Of a DNA stretch of 64,000 nucleotides, positions 1 to 9,669 are shown piece after piece. Both the position numbers and the translations under genes were made by a program. The stretch comes from Gordius sp. MW1 (lineage: Eukaryota > Nematomorpha > Gordioida > Gordea > Gordiidae), in the NCBI GenBank assembly GCA_964036665.1, contig OZ038528.1, positions 15,484,245 to 15,548,244 on the forward strand. The letters are read 5' to 3'. The notes under the pieces were generated by a model, which saw only the letters and a list, made by a program, of their open reading frames with translations, did no database searches and was not told where the DNA came from. Position 1 is the stretch's first letter. The number at the start of each line of letters is the position of its first letter.

Positions 1-1075
1 AACCCCAATAATTTTGACTGTATACTGTAACATTGATAATATGACTTTTTGACCGTCCGCTGGCTACTGACTATTGAAAAAATGACCATTGGCCAAATAA
101 ATCGAATTTTTTTTTTCGTTTTCGAATAGGTTAACATTGATAATTACCCTATATTTCCTACAAAAGCCTATGCCTCTACTGATATGGGTCCCTGTGCCCC
201 TACAAAAGTTTTAATTGCTATTGGGCTCACTTTCCATTTTGTTTGTCTGCCTATTCGGCGTGCTACACCGCATGTCTTGTGCTACACCGAATGTCTTGTC
301 ACGCACCGAATGTCTTGTTTTGTGTACTTTTAATTTTTGTTAATTTAACTAGTTTTTGGGTTCGAATACCGGAGTTTTTTTTTGACTCTTATGATTGTTC
401 TTGTTAATACCGTTGATAATAAGATTTTTTGGCCGTCCTTGGCTGCTGACCAATGGAAAAAATGACCATTGGCCAAAATGTGAATCGCAATTATTTTTTT
501 CGTTTTTTTTTTTGACTATTATGATTGTTCTTGTTAATACCATTGATAATATGGCTTTTAGGCCGTCCGTTGGCTGCTGACCAATGGAAAAAAATGACCA
601 TTGGCCAAAATGGGATCGCAATTATTTTTTTCGTTTTTTTTTGACTATTATGATTGTTCTTGTTAATACCATTGATAATATGGCTTTTAGGCCGTCCGTT
701 GGCTGCTGACCAAAGGAAAAAAATGACCATTGGCTAAAATGTAATTCAAAATTTTTTTTTTCGTTTTTTTTGACTCTTATGAATTTATATTCACTTTTAC
801 CGTGTCCTGACTGCTGACCAATGGAAAAAAATGACCATTGGCCAAAATGTAATTCGAAATTTTTTTTTGACTCTTATGAATTTATATCCACTTTTACCGT
901 GTCCTGGCTGCTGACCAATGGAAAAAAATGACCATTGGCCAAAATGTGATTCGAAAATTTTTTTCCTTTTTTTGACTCTTATGAATTTATATCCCCTTTT
1001 ACCGTGTCCTGGCTGCTGACCAATGCAAAAAATGACCTTTGGCCAAAATGAGCATCAAAAATTTTTGGCCAAATT
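1..1075. repeat. Composite repeat block 1 with stem-loop units
   Basis: Units of roughly 110-130 bp each hold a T-rich stretch, a GACTMTTATGATTGTT-like segment, a GGCCGTCCG-like segment and a hairpin (CCAATGG, A-rich loop, CCATTGG). About seven units are visible, with hairpins near 70, 450, 580, 710, 820, 910 and 1020. The first 330 bases match 21453-21800 closely, including a short run of CGAATGTCTTGT-type repeats near 260-320. A GGTTCGAAT motif near 358 resembles a Pol III box B. Small open frames here are by-products of the repeat. Confidence 0.85.
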
Positions 1076-1577
1076 TTATATTTAACCTAAAAATTTATTA
1101 TAGATGGTCTAACAGACAGCCAACTATGTAATATATTTTTAGCCTTATAAATGCATATATATTTTTTTATTGGTTTTATATATTTCATTTAATTAGATTG
1201 TGATTTCATAGAAAACCTAAAAATAATAGTTAAAAAAATATAGGTATTAGATTCTAATTTACGATACAATATATTGATAGAAACTAACACAAAATTTGAC
1301 CCGAAACCCGATCAATTTTCTATTAATTATGCTTTAATTTAACTTACCGTTTTATATTCTTTTGAATTAAATCTTTCTATAGAAAGTGGATAATTATTCT
1401 ATGGAAGAGTTTTCTAAAAATTTAAAAATAAATAATCCTCCATCTATAGATGATTCTATTCCTAACATTTAAATAGCTTAATTTGAAGATAGTTATATTA
1501 TTTTTTAATTTTTAACTTGCTATTTATTTATTTGAAGGGAGAGAAGGGATGACTTAAAGGGAAAAAATTTAAGACAC
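1076..1577. other. AT-rich spacer, nothing recognised
   Basis: No coding signature, inverted repeat or known motif was recognised between the composite repeat and the Harbinger target-site duplication. Confidence 0.5.
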
Positions 1578-1715
1578 TAACGCTGCGTTCATAGTGCCGC
1601 GCGAAGCGAAAAAATTTTCGTGCGAAAAATACAAATGCATTAAATTAATAGGGCGCGTTCATAGTGAACACAAATTTTCGCTTCCGCCGCATTTTTGTAC
1701 TTTTCGCGTCGCGTC

Positions 1716-2486
1716 ATGGCCAAAAAATTAAATAGTGGTGTAAGTTAATATGCATATAAGTGATTATTTATATTTTAATACTTAGAGCATAGATAATTAT
1801 AATCTAATTGATGACATTAGTGCATTACCGTTTATATATGACAAATTTAATAAAGATTACAAGGATATTAAAAAAAGAGATGAAGAATTTCAGAAACTTT
1901 CAATAAAATATTTCGTTTCAGGTAAAATAAGCTATTTTTAAAATCTTATGTTATGATTAGCTGAGGAACTAAAGAAAAGATGGAAAAACTTAAGAGATAC
2001 TTATATGAAGGAGTATAACAAGGAAAAAAACCCTAAAAGTGGAAGTGCATTAAGCATGTCATCTTGGCCTTATTTCAAGGTGCTAGATTTTTTAAGGCCA
2101 ACTTTACAGCCAAGAAGTCAATGGAGCAGTCTTGATAATATAATATATGAAGATGAGACAAACAATTCATTAAATGATGAAAGTGTCTTTTTAAGTGATG
2201 CTTCTAGTGTGCTAAACAAGGAAAATAGTAAGTTTATAATTGGATAGTAGTCAATAATGATATTTATACAGCACCACCAGAAAGGTTTAAAAAAAAATCA
2301 CGTATGATCAATTCAGAAATAACTTTTCTTGAGAAGCTTATTACTATGGAAGAGCAAAAAAACAAACCTGCTGTCCATGGTGTTATAGAAGAAACTTTTA
2401 AAAAGAGATCAAAGAAGGGAAAAGAACAATTGTTTAAGATAATTATAATGAAATGTTTAAATTTTCATACAGATGATGATGATTAA
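1716..2486 (+). CDS. MADF-domain protein of the Harbinger element
   Basis: Second protein of PIF/Harbinger elements, thought to bind DNA and assist the transposase. My model has four exons: 1716-1739, 1786-1921, 1961-2227 and 2272-2486. Each junction has GT/AG sites, introns are 39-46 bp and phases agree, giving 213 residues with no internal stop. A MADF domain covers roughly residues 10-90: a hydrophobic LPFIYDKF segment, then EELKKRWKNLRDTY, then a conserved WPYFKVLDFL. The C-terminal exon (FLEKLITMEEQ region, then a basic stretch ending DDDD) resembles the BESS-like tail of such proteins. That this gene is intact while the partner transposase is broken is notable. The first short exon is the least certain part. 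Confidence 0.8.
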
Positions 2487-2643
2487 TTTTTATATTTTAA
2501 ATATGTATTGAATTTAATAAATATTGTATCTATGTAATATATGTAAAATAAAGTTATATTTTCAATCAATATGCTTTATACAACCTTTTTAAACTTATAA
2601 TACTAATCTTTATTGAAATCAAAATTTTTTCCATTCGTCATTA

Positions 2644-3340
2644 TCAAAATAATTGCAAAATAATTGTCAAATATATAGCTTCTTTGCTGGAGTGTTTTAT
2701 TGATTGTTGGTGGTAAAAGACCTGACAGTGAGCCTTTTGATGTTTATTTATATCATATGGGATATAAGGCCTTTCCTTATCAATAATCATATTATGTAAT
2801 ATGACACAAGTTTTGATTATCAAATCTGTTGTAGAAGGTTTTGTGTCCATAGCTCTACCCAAAATTCTCCATTTGGATGTAAGTATACCAAAGGCACATT
2901 CAACCAGCCTTCTTGCTCTGGACAACCTATATTTGTAGTGTCTCATTGAGTTTGTACATATCCCTCTAAAAGGCTTCATTATATATGTTATCTAAAAGTA
3001 TTAATTAAATTTAACATCTATTATTACCTAATAGTGATCATCAATTTTTCCTCAGATGATATATTTAATTTAACAAAGTTTGTTTTTTGGGGCTTTGTTG
3101 ATGGACCTACACGTTTAGTATGTAATAAAATGTTTCCTGCAATAATTTTAACAAATATATATTATTAATTACCATGCTCATTCTCAAGTAATTAAAAAAT
3201 TTTACGGGACATTGAAGCAATTTTAGAAATGTAGTAAAAAATTCACTTTCTTTTCTTCTATTAACGTTTAGTCTATTAACAGTTCTTTTCTTCATAGTAT
3301 AATATAGATATAAACACTTTAAAGTTATAAGTGAAACCAT
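2644..3340 (-). pseudogene. Harbinger (HARBI1-like) transposase, gutted
   Basis: Two ends of a HARBI1-family DDE transposase survive. The N-terminal part (from 3340 down to about 3010) reads KFFNYLRMS and, after an intron-like gap and a 1-nt frameshift near 3115, EEKLMITIR, the family's N-terminal signature. The C-terminal part (2979-2644) carries YRLSRARRLVECAFGIL, which includes the third catalytic acidic residue (the E), followed by WRILGRAMDTKP and ILHNMI. The central segment that should hold the first two catalytic Asp residues is missing between them. With the frameshift, this makes the protein non-functional. Confidence 0.85.
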
Positions 3341-3461
3341 TTCAAACGCGAATCGCAGGCACTATGAATGAAACGTCAATTTGCGAATTGCCTGCGAAAT
3401 TTCGCCCCGAAATTTCGCGTCGCAATTTTTCGCTTCGCGCGGCACTATGAACGCAGCGTAA

Positions 3462-4924
3462 GATACCTTATAAACTTTAAAAATTTAACAATCAGGTCTC
3501 CAATCTATTTAATTTAGCCAAAAAAACTATTTCAATTTCCACACTCTCAATTTAACTTTATTTTTACAAAGTATTAGTGCTAAATAGATTAAGATTGAGT
3601 ATTATTTATTAAAATTACTGAGCATTTTTGATTTTTTAATGAGCATCTAAATAGCATCCACTTTGTAATATAAATATGCTTTAAAAGGTCTATTTGCAAG
3701 GATAAACTATCTAATTCGACTTTTCAACTTATGCAATATCATGCATAGCTTCCAAAAATATCGATTTCTCCCTCGCTTTGTTAGAATAATAATACATACG
3801 CGTGTCTCCTCCCCACATCATCTCTCTCTCTCGTTATCGATTTTTTAGGCGGGGCCGGGTTTTAATTGCTATGTTAAATTAATGCATAAGAGGTGCCCCA
3901 CCCCTCATCTCTATCTCCCTCTTTTCCCCCCATAGTAAAATTAGTATTATTTTTAATTTATAATATAGGAGTGGGGGGGGGGGGGGTGGTAGATGTATTG
4001 AACAGAAGTTATTAATTGAGGGAGGAGGGTTGGAAATATTTTATTTGTTAAAAGGGTCAAATTTCAAAATGCTTCTCCCAAAATCATTATAAAATATGAA
4101 CAAATTCTTGAATATTTTGCTATTAGTTATTAATTTGATGATCAAAAAAAGCCTATTGCTGAAGTTTTTAATGGCTATATCCCCTAACTAATTTTTTGTT
4201 TCTTTGCTTAATAAACTTGATTTTTCTTTTCATGGGAAAGGCACAAATTAAACTACTAACTATAGAATATTCACAAACTCAAATGGCGAATTAGAAAGGC
4301 GGCCTAAAAAGTATTAATTGAAGTTGCAGCCATACTAAAGATGCAGCTATGGGCAGGCACTAGTTCCAAGAATCTACTTTTTGAGGCATTTATCACCTTT
4401 CATTTTGATTACCCCATGTTACAAACCCAATTCGAATATTTGTTATTTTTAACAAATTTTTTATGTAATATCTATTTTTTTGCCCCCCCCCCCCGGCCCC
4501 AAGTGAATAAAAGTACACGATGTTTTTTAAATTTTTTTTACTAAAGTGTAATTAATCATTTTATAGAAATGTCCGGTTATTTATTTTTTAATGATAAGTA
4601 AAGCACAAATAACAAAAATGAGTAATAAAACATGCAATAGTTTAATAAAAAAAAATTAATAGCGATTTTCGCTTATGCAGTCCATTTCACGAAACAAATT
4701 CCACACAGAGTCCATCATTAAAACATTCCATCTGCCATTTTAGATATGTCTTGGTAAAAACTTTCATGTTGTTCGTCACTCAGGGCACCTAAATTTTATA
4801 GGAAAAATCTAGATCTAGGAAAAAATCTAGATGGGATTCGAATAACATAATTAGCCTCATTTTTCAGAATAAGGCCATACCACCTTATCCCATTATTCTT
4901 TATCAAATCCGCCATAATTTGAAT
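3462..4924. other. Repeat-rich intergenic region
   Basis: Contains a GC-rich module (about 3845-3930, GGCGGGG then GGTGCCCCACCCCTCATC) that recurs at about 39990-40075, a G-run near 3969 and a C-run near 4484. No gene was recognised. Confidence 0.5.
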
Positions 4925-5727
4925 TAGAGAGCTGCAAAGTCATTTTTTTGAACCCGAATGCGATTCGACTCAAATTTTTTTAATTTTTCACCCGAACCGA
5001 CCCGGAAGCATTTAAATTTTTTTAACATGAACCTGACCCGGCACGATCCAAAAGCTTTTAAATTTGTTAAAAGAAATTCTTTCTAACGCGTTTTAAATTT
5101 TGGTATTTGACGCGAGAGTAAGTAAAATTGCGGTGTGGAAAATTTAGTCGGCAAATTTAAATGCGATTTACGAAACGAATTGCACCACAGGTTTTAATTA
5201 CTAAATTTATTTAGATGATTTATTATAGTGATGCGTAAATTTTCTAAAATCTACAATATCGGGTCGCAATTAATTTGAAATATATATTTTTGCAAATCAC
5301 TTATTAGAATTAAACCTATTTTTATTTTTGTTTATGAATACTTATTTATGTAGTTAAAGTTAATAATGAACTACCACTCCACATTATTTATATAGAATTT
5401 AATAATATTATTTTGTTGATATATTTTACCTTTCACCAGTCAAATTTAAATTTGCGTCTAAATTAAAACAATTATATTCAAATAAACAAAAGGAAATTAA
5501 TTAACTTAATGTATGATCTTCAATTAAACATTTAGATATTAATTAAAAATATTATACATACTAAAATTAATTTAAGAGATGAGTGCCGTGTTTTTCCAAT
5601 ATAAAACTTATAACCTTTGACACGAACCTTTAATCCAACCCAAAGCATTTAAAAATTTTCAACCACAACCCGATCCAACGACATTTTAAAATTTTAAACC
5701 CGAACCCAACCCGACTGCAGATCTCTA
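4925..5727. mobile_element. Old hAT-like element of the CCCGRCCC family
   Basis: The left end TAGAGAGCTGCAAAG and right end CTGCAGATCTCTA are inverted relative to each other and match the termini of the elements at 28656, 29328 and 61212. The sub-terminal sequence is rich in CCCGAACC/GACCCG words. The flanking 8-mers do not match, so this copy is older. No coding capacity is seen. Confidence 0.6.
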
Positions 5728-5827
5728 GGTTAAATACCCATTTTAATCCTAAGACAGTCATTCGTCAAATGTTAGTATACCCTAATCTCCATCGTATCTA
5801 CCTCATCTCCGTGGCTTATAATAAGCT

Positions 5828-6480
5828 TTATTCAGCATTTAAAATCCATGCTTCCCTTCCATAGCGTAACACAGGGCTTAGAATGGATTTGTAAGCTTTG
5901 TTCATCAACCATAGGATATACTTAGGCATATAAGCCATCCTTTTTGGGTGCGTGCATTGACTTCTTTTGCGCAATCTCCCTCTTCGTGGAAGCATCGAGA
6001 TTAGGTATGTACACCTCTCTAGTTTTGAGCACCATAATTGGTCATCCAGTGATGTGGTACATTTAATGTTCATTTACAAGTATACCGTTTTTCAATTGCT
6101 GCCCATTAGACCATATCCAGCTTGTCATTTTGATCACTTTTCGGCTTGTTAGAATAATTCCTCCTTTGTTTCTTTGCATAGTACAATATTATCGGCATAT
6201 TTCATACACCAAGGGAGTGGCTCTTGGATGTCTGTCGTTATCGTGTCCATTATTATATTAAAAGGAACTTAAAGCAGATTCTTGATGGAATCCAATTTTA
6301 CCCGGAAAAGGTTTGTCCTTACCTCTCATTCTAACGCAAGAAGTTAAGGCTTAATAAATTTTTTTATACGCGGTACACATGCGTCAAAGTACAATGTTTT
6401 TCAAGCATCATTATTAAATAGTGAGGAACCATGTCATAAGCTTTTTTAAGTCGAAAAAGACCATGTGCAAGGTGTTTGTC
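5828..6480 (-). pseudogene. Decayed RTE-like reverse transcriptase fragment
   Basis: Read on the - strand with frameshifts, pieces of a non-LTR reverse transcriptase appear in order: a KKAYDMVPHYLI segment (about 6460-6410), an HQESALS-like segment (about 6280), PWCMKYADNIVLCKET (about 6215-6160), which is a degenerate YADD catalytic box (D to N), and an AYKSILSPVLRYGREAW segment (about 5900-5840). These match the fingers-to-thumb order of RTE-type elements. No intact frame or element ends remain. Confidence 0.75.
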
Positions 6481-7023
6481 ATTTTCCCATATTTTTCATA
6501 AATTAGAAAATGCTTCTGTAAAATGTGATAAAAACGTTAATAAAATTTTTAATGTCCTCAAATATATGTAATGTGCTATAAGTCTATAATATAGGCTGTT
6601 GATCTCAAAAACTCTTCTTACGTTAAGTATACCAGCTTCAATTTAAAGTTTATTTTAGGGTTTCATTTTACGTCTGCGTTTTAAAATTGACGAGACATTA
6701 TTAAAATTAACATTTGGACCTTAATAGTTCGCCCGATAGAGGTTATTCAACGTTGTCCTTGTCTCATGTTACCATAGTCTTCAGTTTTTAGTCAGTATAT
6801 ATAATTTGTTAACGTGGTCTCCTTAACCATTTAATAAACTAATAAATCTACTTTGATTGCATTTACTCATCATGACTTAAAATAAAATCTACACATTTGT
6901 GAATGCGTCGATCTTACACTTTTAAGGGATCAAGATTATTTTGCATTTTATACAATTTGACACGTAAGTAGCAACAGCTGTTTACATGAGCCTACATGCT
7001 CAATTGCTAATTACTCATCAGTT
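6481..7023. other. AT-rich spacer, nothing recognised
   Basis: No coding signal or repeat structure was recognised. Confidence 0.4.
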
Positions 7024-7032
7024 ATACTCACC

Positions 7033-7209
7033 GGTGGCCCGTCAACTCGCCGAAAAACAATCTCGCCGAAAATAATGTCCCCCAGCTAAAAAAATGCCCC
7101 CAAATTTGTGATTAATTGATGGGTTAGGGTTAATAAGCTTGGGGACCTTTTTTTAGCTGGGGGACATTATTTTTCGGCGAGATTGTTTTCGGCGAGTTGA
7201 TAGGGCACC
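7033..7209. mobile_element. Foldback MITE with 9-bp target duplication
   Basis: Nearly the whole element is an inverted repeat. The left arm GGTGGCCCGTCAACTCGCCG... and the right arm ...CGGCGAGTTGATAGGGCACC pair over about 60 bp, around a short centre containing TTAGGGTTAATAAG. The 9-mer ATACTCACC occurs immediately on both sides (7024-7032 and 7210-7218). A 9-bp duplication with long arms fits Mutator-like foldback elements. The neighbourhood has other ACTCACCTA words, so the duplication could be coincidental. Confidence 0.75.
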
Positions 7210-7675
7210 ATACTCACCTATTCTTACCAGAACTCACCTATTCACATCAGAACGCAGCTGATATTACCGTTTGTTTTTAATTTTTAAAGTGTAAAATGTC
7301 TAATGTTAAATTTATATTATCCCAAAGAAAAAACCTATTTTAGTTTATGAAAATTTTGAATACATTCTAGTCAATATTGGAAAAGATACGCGTGTTTATA
7401 ATAAATGTCGATGTAGTAATTGTTCTGGAAGAGGTTTCTACTTAAATGAGAATTTTACCTTATCCCATGAGCATGATAATATCCCACATAAAAGTAATTT
7501 ATAATTATTTGCACTTATTTTATATATAGCTTATCCAAACTATGGATGCATTGATGAACCTCAACAAATATTGAATATTTACAATACTGCTAGTAGGCCT
7601 CTTCAAACATTAGACATAAGTAAGTTAGTTGAATACAAATTCATCATTAACGTATTCTAGATGTATTTAGGATAG

Positions 7676-7745
7676 CAATGGAACAAAATAGGTGCAATGC
7701 AATATCTACAGCAATGGAACAAAATAGGTGCAGTGCAATATCTAC
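7676..7745 (+). repeat. Tandem duplication, 36 bp x 2
   Basis: Two adjacent near-identical copies of a unit beginning CAATGGAACAAAATAGGTGC, differing at one or two bases. Confidence 0.85.
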
Positions 7746-8080
7746 TTCCACCATTTTTACATCTCATAGTTGTAAGTTTAAGAAAAATATATTATAATTT
7801 GTATAGATTGTGCCTTTAGTCATCCTCAATTTGCTCATGCCTTGCCTTTCACCATTTTTACATCTCATAGTTGTAAGTTAAAAAATAATATATTATAATT
7901 TGTATAGATTGTGCCTCTAGTCATCCTCAATTTGCTCATGCCGTGCCTTCCACCATTTTTACATCTCATAGTTGTAAGTTAAAAAAATATATTATTATTT
8001 GTATAGATTGTGTCTCTAGTCATCCTCAATTTGCTCATGCCTTGCCTTCCACCATTTTAACATCCCATAGTTTGTGCCTT
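7746..8080 (+). repeat. Minisatellite, about 101-bp unit, 3.3 copies
   Basis: Units start with CACCATTTTTACATCTCATA and end with CAATTTGCTCATGCC. Three nearly complete copies begin near 7749, 7850 and 7951, followed by a truncated fourth. It lies just upstream of the gypsy 5' LTR. The small open frames across it are not genes. Confidence 0.85.
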
Positions 8081-8141
8081 CATTAATATTCATAATTTTC
8101 GTTGTGCCATTTGTAAACTCTATTTTTTTATGTTTTGTTAA

Positions 8142-8723
8142 TGTGGTATATCTATTTTTCCCCCCCCCCCGCGCTTGTGGCATAGACCAATTTTTAAAGC
8201 CCAATTTAAATGTCATGCTTTATCATAAAATTATCTAAATTCGAATGTGTAATTTTATTACCTTTTTATTACCGTATCGTAAATTATTTTCTGCTATAAG
8301 ATTACCCTTGGATTTTATGAATCTGTTCAAGGCCACGCAGAATCACGATGATTGTTAATTTCGTTATTTGTTAGTTGATTGTTATCGTCGTTGTTTATGT
8401 TTACTGGTGCGTCATCTTTAATTAGCGCCATCTTTATTTACGCCCCCCACCTATGATCTCCATAACTGTGTATTTATCATTATTGTTTTTTCACCGCGGT
8501 TGTGCACTATCATCCATCATTATTATCGTAGCTTTATAAAGCGGTGTTCGCACGCATATTTTAGTATTATTCTCAAATTTAATAAGTTCTTATAGAAGTG
8601 TTAGTCCTTTATTATTCAGAAAATAAATTTTGGAAGTTTAATTAATCGAAGTTGATTGGAGTTAATAATAATATTGAAGTTGATTGGAATTATAATACTA
8701 TTGGAGCCCCTCGTAACTTAACA
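8142..8723 (+). repeat. 5' LTR of gypsy element E1
   Basis: Begins TGTGGTATAT and ends CTTAACA. Aligns end to end with 13121-13701. Contains a C-run near 8160-8170. Confidence 0.95.
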
Positions 8724-8725
8724 TT

Positions 8726-8735
8726 TGGTGTCAGA
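8726..8735 (+). other. Primer-binding site of E1
   Basis: TGGTGTCAGA two bases after the LTR is complementary to the 3' end expected of a leucine tRNA (…TCTGACACCA). The match then breaks, whereas element E2 keeps 18 nt. Confidence 0.75.
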
Positions 8736-9247
8736 TCATCATTTAATAAGGTAAGAAAATTAATATTGTACATTAACTATATTAACTTTTGATTAATTTA
8801 AATAACGGTGGTGATTTTAGACGTTATTAATATATTAAATATTTACTTTTAATTTTATTGTGGTGGTTTTAAATATTATTAGTATATCATATAGCAACAT
8901 TTAATTTTATTGTAGTGGTATTTAAACATTATTAATATATTATATATTAACAATTACTTTTTTTGGAATAATTTTGGTGTGAGTATTAGAGATTGTTGTT
9001 TAAAAATTATATTGTGGTATGTTTTAACGGTGTATAGAAAAGTAAAGTAAAAAAAATTTATATAGTATTTTGGTTAAATTTTGATTTTAGTTTATTTTTA
9101 TATGGATAAAGCATTATTAGTTTTAATCATAATGATATTATTTGGCATTTTATGTATGTTTAATAAATGTGTCCGTGTTATTTTAATTAAATTCCTTATC
9201 TTCACGTTGTAGATTTAAAATTTATAATATAATTAATAAATCGAAAT

Positions 9248-9619
9248 ATGTTTAATAGACAGCCTTCAGTTTTAGTAAATTTTTATAATTATTTGTTAAC
9301 GGAAAGATTACTAATAATAATTTTGATCTTAGCTCTGATTTTAGTGTTAGTGTTGATTAAGGTACAAAAGGTAGAAAAGATATTTATTTTAAAAAATAAG
9401 GAGGGACGGCGATGTTATAATTGCGGTAGAGTTGGTCATGTCCAAAGTAATTGTTTTATGAAACGTAGAGAATTTAACCGTCATGTAAAATTTAGAGATG
9501 ATAATTTTAGTAAGTATCCACCCATAGGTAATCAATGTTGTAAGAGTCATTGTAAGAGCGATCATTATAGCCAACGATCGGGCCAAGATAGAGCAGGGCC
9601 GTCAAACAATTTTGATTGA
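9248..9619 (+). pseudogene. Truncated gag remnant with CCHC zinc knuckle
   Basis: A 123-residue open frame. The C-terminal half has a classical retroviral zinc knuckle, CYNCGRVGHVQSNC (CX2CX4HX4C, about residues 55-68), within a basic context, as in a nucleocapsid. The N-terminal half is a hydrophobic, low-complexity I/L/V run with no capsid features. The 0.5 kb between the primer-binding site and here is AT-rich and non-coding. The capsid portion of gag therefore appears deleted or replaced. Confidence 0.7.
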
Positions 9620-9669
9620 CTTTTATCGCCGCGTGATCAGAAGATTACGCAGCGTTTAACTTTTATTAA

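Larger units (their letters stand above)
1581..3458. mobile_element. PIF/Harbinger DNA transposon, internally deleted
   Basis: The termini are perfect inverted repeats of about 33 bp, beginning CGCTGCGTTCATAGTGCCGC at 1581 and ending with its complement at 3458. They are flanked by TAA (1578-1580 and 3459-3461), the TWA target duplication typical of PIF/Harbinger. Sub-terminal GC-rich repeats (1650-1720 and 3345-3430) resemble the termini. The element carries the two-gene layout of the family: a MADF/Myb-like DNA-binding protein on the + strand and a DDE transposase on the - strand. The transposase is disrupted, so the copy is probably non-autonomous. Unmutated terminal repeats suggest recent movement in trans. 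Confidence 0.93.

Noticed and set aside
430..1030. CRISPR-like array of spaced hairpin repeats
   Set aside because: The genome is eukaryotic, units are about 120 bp with similar rather than unique spacers, and there are no cas genes.
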